Source: Acidobacteriota bacterium (GTDB taxonomy: Bacteria; Acidobacteriota; Terriglobia; Acidoferrales; UBA7541). Taken from it: DNA of 8,830 nt. The DNA is taken from positions 1 through 8,830 of the forward strand of contig JAFAZL010000561.1 of assembly GCA_019239815.1 (NCBI GenBank), written 5' to 3'. Shown piece by piece: positions 7,149-8,830 of the stretch (the stretch's first letter is position 1; each line of letters opens with the position of its first letter). The position numbers and the translations under genes are program-made. The notes beneath the pieces are model-generated. The model saw only the letters and a list, made by a program, of their open reading frames with translations. It made no database searches and had not been told where the DNA came from.

Positions 7149-7526
7149 TTAACTCTCAAAAATCACCTGCGCAAACGCCTGCTCCGCCGTATGCGTAATG
7201 CTAAGCGAAATATTCTTCACTCCCATCCGCCCCGCAATCTTCCCCGCTTCTCCATGCAGCGAAACTGTCGGCCTTCCACCTCGCTGCCGCACAACTTCCA
7301 CATCCACCCATCTCACACCGCGGCTCCACCCCGTCCCCAGCGCCTTCATCGCCGCTTCTTTCGCCGCAAACCGCCCCGCAAACCGCTCATATTTATTCTT
7401 GAATCGCTCGCAATACTCCCGCTCCGCCGGCGTATACAGCCTCCGCAAAAACGTCTCCCCATGCCGCTCAATCGCCGCCTTCACCCGCCCAACCTCCGCG
7501 ATGTCTACTCCAAGGCCGATGATCAA
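7149..7526 (-). CDS. acpS: Holo-[acyl-carrier-protein] synthase
   Basis: AcpS transfers 4'-phosphopantetheine from CoA to the serine of apo-ACP, making it competent for fatty acid synthesis in the cytoplasm. The 125-residue length is typical. The magnesium-binding signature is intact: GVDIAEV with D8, and RFAAKEA with E57. The C-terminal SLSITHTAEQAFAQV segment matches the family end. The start is TTG (7526), which gives the classic MIIGLGVDI opening and is preceded by GGAGG 4 nt upstream, a short but usable spacing. The gene diverges from pgeF across 67 bp and converges with the kinase. A TATAAT box 51 bp upstream is a likely promoter element. Confidence 0.95.
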   Translation of the reverse strand: MIIGLGVDIAEVGRVKAAIERHGETFLRRLYTPAEREYCERFKNKYERFAGRFAAKEAAMKALGTGWSRGVRWVDVEVVRQRGGRPTVSLHGEAGKIAGRMGVKNISLSITHTAEQAFAQVIFES

Positions 7527-7576
7527 AATTCCTCCGAATCACTCCCGCGCCGATTCCTGTCCCGCGCCCGACTGCG

Positions 7577-7582
7577 ATTATA
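7577..7582 (-). promoter_or_regulatory. -10 element of acpS
   Basis: The minus strand reads TATAAT, a perfect -10 hexamer, placing the acpS transcript start about 44 nt before the TTG codon. The -35 position is not consensus. The element overlaps a plus-strand TATACT. Confidence 0.5.
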
Positions 7583-7584
7583 CT
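7579..7584 (+). promoter_or_regulatory. Possible -10 element of pgeF
   Basis: TATACT lies only 9 bp before the pgeF GTG. If it is used, transcription would start at or within a few bases of the start codon and give an essentially leaderless mRNA. The -35 region (TTCCTG, 19-bp spacer) is weak. Confidence 0.35.
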
Positions 7585-7593
7585 GGTGAGATT

Positions 7594-8559
7594 GTGACCA
7601 CCGCGAAAACATCACCGCGCAAGCGCTCGAGGACAAAGCCGTCAAAATCCGGCGCGTCGAAGCCAAAATCTCCCGCGAAACTCCCGTCCTCGAAAGACTG
7701 GACCGAGCGCACCCACCGCGGCGTCACTGTCGTCCAATCCACCGCCTTCAACAAAATCCCCTGGCTCGTCCACGGCTTCAGCACACGCCCAGGCGGCGTC
7801 AGCGAACTCGACCGCGAGCGAGTGTTAAATCTCGGCGCCGTCGAATGGGACAAGCGCGAAAACGTTGAAGAAAACAGGCGCCGATTCCAGGCCGCACTCG
7901 GCGCAACCGATCTCGATTTCGTCTCCCTCCACCAGATTCATTCCGACGTCGTCCGCATCTTCGACGCAAACGCTAAGCCCGACAAACAATGCAAAGGCGA
8001 CGCCCTCGCCACGGATCGACCCGGCCTGCTCCTCGGCGTGCGCACCGCCGACTGCTCTCCGGTTCTGGTGGTCGATCCCAAAAAACGCGTCGTTGCCGCT
8101 ATTCATGCGGGCTGGCGCGGCACACTTGCCCGCATCGTCGTCAAAACCATTGGCCAGATGCAGATGGAGTTCAAGTCCAATCCGAAAGACATGCTCGCCG
8201 CAATCGGCCCCACCATCGGCGGCTGCTGCTACGAAGTCGGCACCGAAGTCGCCGCCGATTTCTCCGCAAAATTCTCCAACGCCTCCGAATTCTTCGATGA
8301 ACTCCGCACTGGCGACGAACCCAACCCGCTCCAGTGGCTCAACATGATGCCCCCCGGCCACCAGCCCCCACCCAAAAAAGTCCTGCTCGACCTGAAAAAA
8401 GCGAACCGCCTCCAACTCCTCGAGTCCGGCCTCCGCCCCCAAAACATTTTCGTGAGCGACCTCTGCACCTCCTGCCACGTCTCCCGCCTCTTCAGCTACC
8501 GCAAAGAATCCTCCTCCAGCGGCCGCCTCCTCTCCGTCATCGCCCTCCGCCCAAACTGA
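7594..8559 (+). CDS. pgeF: Peptidoglycan editing factor / multicopper-oxidase-like YfiH family protein
   Basis: This is a member of the DUF152/Cu-oxidase_4 (YfiH, YlmD, LACC1) family. Family members are described as removing wrongly incorporated residues from UDP-MurNAc peptides and as purine nucleoside phosphorylase/deaminase enzymes. The 'laccase' label is older. The metal-site residues are present: H116 (HQIHSD), C154 (RTADC) and H171 (HAGWRG). Other signatures are VHGFSTRPGGVSE near the N-terminus, IGPTIGGCCYEVG, and CTSCHVSRLFSYRKESSSSGR at the C-terminus. The likely start is GTG 7594, giving 321 residues against about 243 in E. coli YfiH. The excess comes from a 35-residue Lys/Arg/Ser/Pro-rich N-terminal extension and a Pro-rich insert around residues 249-265. 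The open frame extends upstream to 7198, but that part lies antisense over acpS and is not believed. GGTGAG ends 3 nt before the GTG, too close for a normal Shine-Dalgarno, so the start is moderately certain. Confidence 0.9.
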   Translation: MTTAKTSPRKRSRTKPSKSGASKPKSPAKLPSSKDWTERTHRGVTVVQSTAFNKIPWLVHGFSTRPGGVSELDRERVLNLGAVEWDKRENVEENRRRFQAALGATDLDFVSLHQIHSDVVRIFDANAKPDKQCKGDALATDRPGLLLGVRTADCSPVLVVDPKKRVVAAIHAGWRGTLARIVVKTIGQMQMEFKSNPKDMLAAIGPTIGGCCYEVGTEVAADFSAKFSNASEFFDELRTGDEPNPLQWLNMMPPGHQPPPKKVLLDLKKANRLQLLESGLRPQNIFVSDLCTSCHVSRLFSYRKESSSSGRLLSVIALRPN

Positions 8560-8564
8560 ATCTG

Positions 8565-8609
8565 TCTCCGCGCTAACTCCGCGCCCTCTGCGTCTCAGCG
8601 TTATCTTTT
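8565..8609. repeat. Degenerate CTCNGCGT-type intergenic repeat, copy B
   Basis: This block lies 5 bp after the pgeF stop and just before the convergent DUF1810 stop. It consists of successive 8-11 bp units resembling CTCNGCGT and ends TTATCTTTT. It aligns with copy A at 3340-3383 over its full length. It fills most of the 59-bp gap. Confidence 0.65.
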
Positions 8610-8618
8610 TTTCCTTTC

Positions 8619-8830
8619 TCAAATCCTCTCAACTGTTCCCCGATCCATTTCCCCAGCAAAATACTTCTCCAGCGCCTTCCGAAAAACCGCCTCCCCCTCA
8701 CCAGCCCGCGCAAACAACGTCATCGACGAATGAAATTTTAAATCATCCGGAAACCCAAAAATCTCGCTCGCCGACTTCCCCTCCACCGCATTCACCAACC
8801 CCGTGCACTCTCTCAATCTCGCCCCCAACA
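8619..8830 (-). CDS. DUF1810 family protein, C-terminal part (cut by window edge)
   Basis: Only the last 70 codons or so are in the window; the gene continues beyond 8830. The segments LGARLRECTGLV, EGKSASEIFGFPDDLKFHSS and MTLFARAGEGEAVFRKAL match the conserved C-terminal half of DUF1810 (COG5579) proteins as I know them. These are small cytoplasmic proteins of about 140-150 residues with no established biochemical role, sometimes mislabelled 'calpastatin'. The first residue in the window comes from a TTG codon, which here is internal Leu rather than a start. It ends TGA at 8619 and converges with pgeF. Confidence 0.8.
   Translation of the reverse strand, partial: LGARLRECTGLVNAVEGKSASEIFGFPDDLKFHSSMTLFARAGEGEAVFRKALEKYFAGEMDRGTVERI

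Noticed and set aside
1142..7584. Possible toxin, defence or biosynthetic cluster
   Set aside because: The genes are mostly housekeeping, on alternating strands and in separate units. No nuclease, antitoxin, transposase, phage or assembly-line gene is present.
7198..7593. Upstream extension of the pgeF reading frame
   Set aside because: This part runs antisense through acpS, has no family similarity, and lies upstream of the promoter-like box. GTG 7594 is preferred.
7825..8622. A 265-codon open frame on the minus strand opposite pgeF
   Set aside because: It is antisense to the well-supported pgeF gene. Its Gly/Ala/Glu-rich composition is typical of a reverse-strand shadow and no family motif is visible.

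Overview
The window is GC-rich chromosomal DNA, probably from an Acidobacteriota bacterium of the Terriglobia / 'Koribacter' type. This placement is an inference. It rests on the Pkn-type kinase opening with M-I-G-x-T-x-x-HYRI and carrying TolB-like plus TPR modules, on TTG and GTG starts, on single-gene transcription units with frequent strand switches, and on GC-rich degenerate intergenic repeats. No rRNA, tRNA, CRISPR array, transposase, integrase or phage gene is visible.

Layout from left to right: an M16B zinc peptidase (38-1315, minus); a 180-bp gap with two kinds of small repeat; a type I cysteine dioxygenase (1496-2092, minus); a 136-bp divergent promoter region; the radical SAM rRNA/tRNA methyltransferase rlmN (2229-3326, plus); a 152-bp gap with a short repeat, a possible promoter and a 14-codon mini-ORF; a 1155-residue Ser/Thr kinase with two TolB-like/TPR cassettes (3479-6946, plus); a 202-bp convergent gap with two strong palindromes; acpS (7149-7526, minus); a 67-bp divergent promoter region; pgeF (7594-8559, plus); and the C-terminal part of a DUF1810 protein (8619-8830, minus), cut by the window edge.

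The genes do not form one pathway. Most are housekeeping functions: protein turnover, cysteine catabolism, ribosome modification, acyl-carrier-protein activation and cell-wall precursor quality control. They lie in separate or divergent units.

The outstanding gene is the kinase. It has a complete Hanks-type catalytic domain followed by two diverged copies of a roughly 395-residue TolB-like/TPR cassette, joined by Pro/Ser/Thr-rich linkers and with no transmembrane segment. It looks like a soluble signalling scaffold whose sensory half arose by internal duplication. Secondary points are a cysteine dioxygenase that keeps the Cys and Tyr of the thioether cofactor known from animal enzymes, a degenerate CTCNGCGT repeat in three gaps, and an AT-rich box offering -10 elements on both strands between acpS and pgeF.
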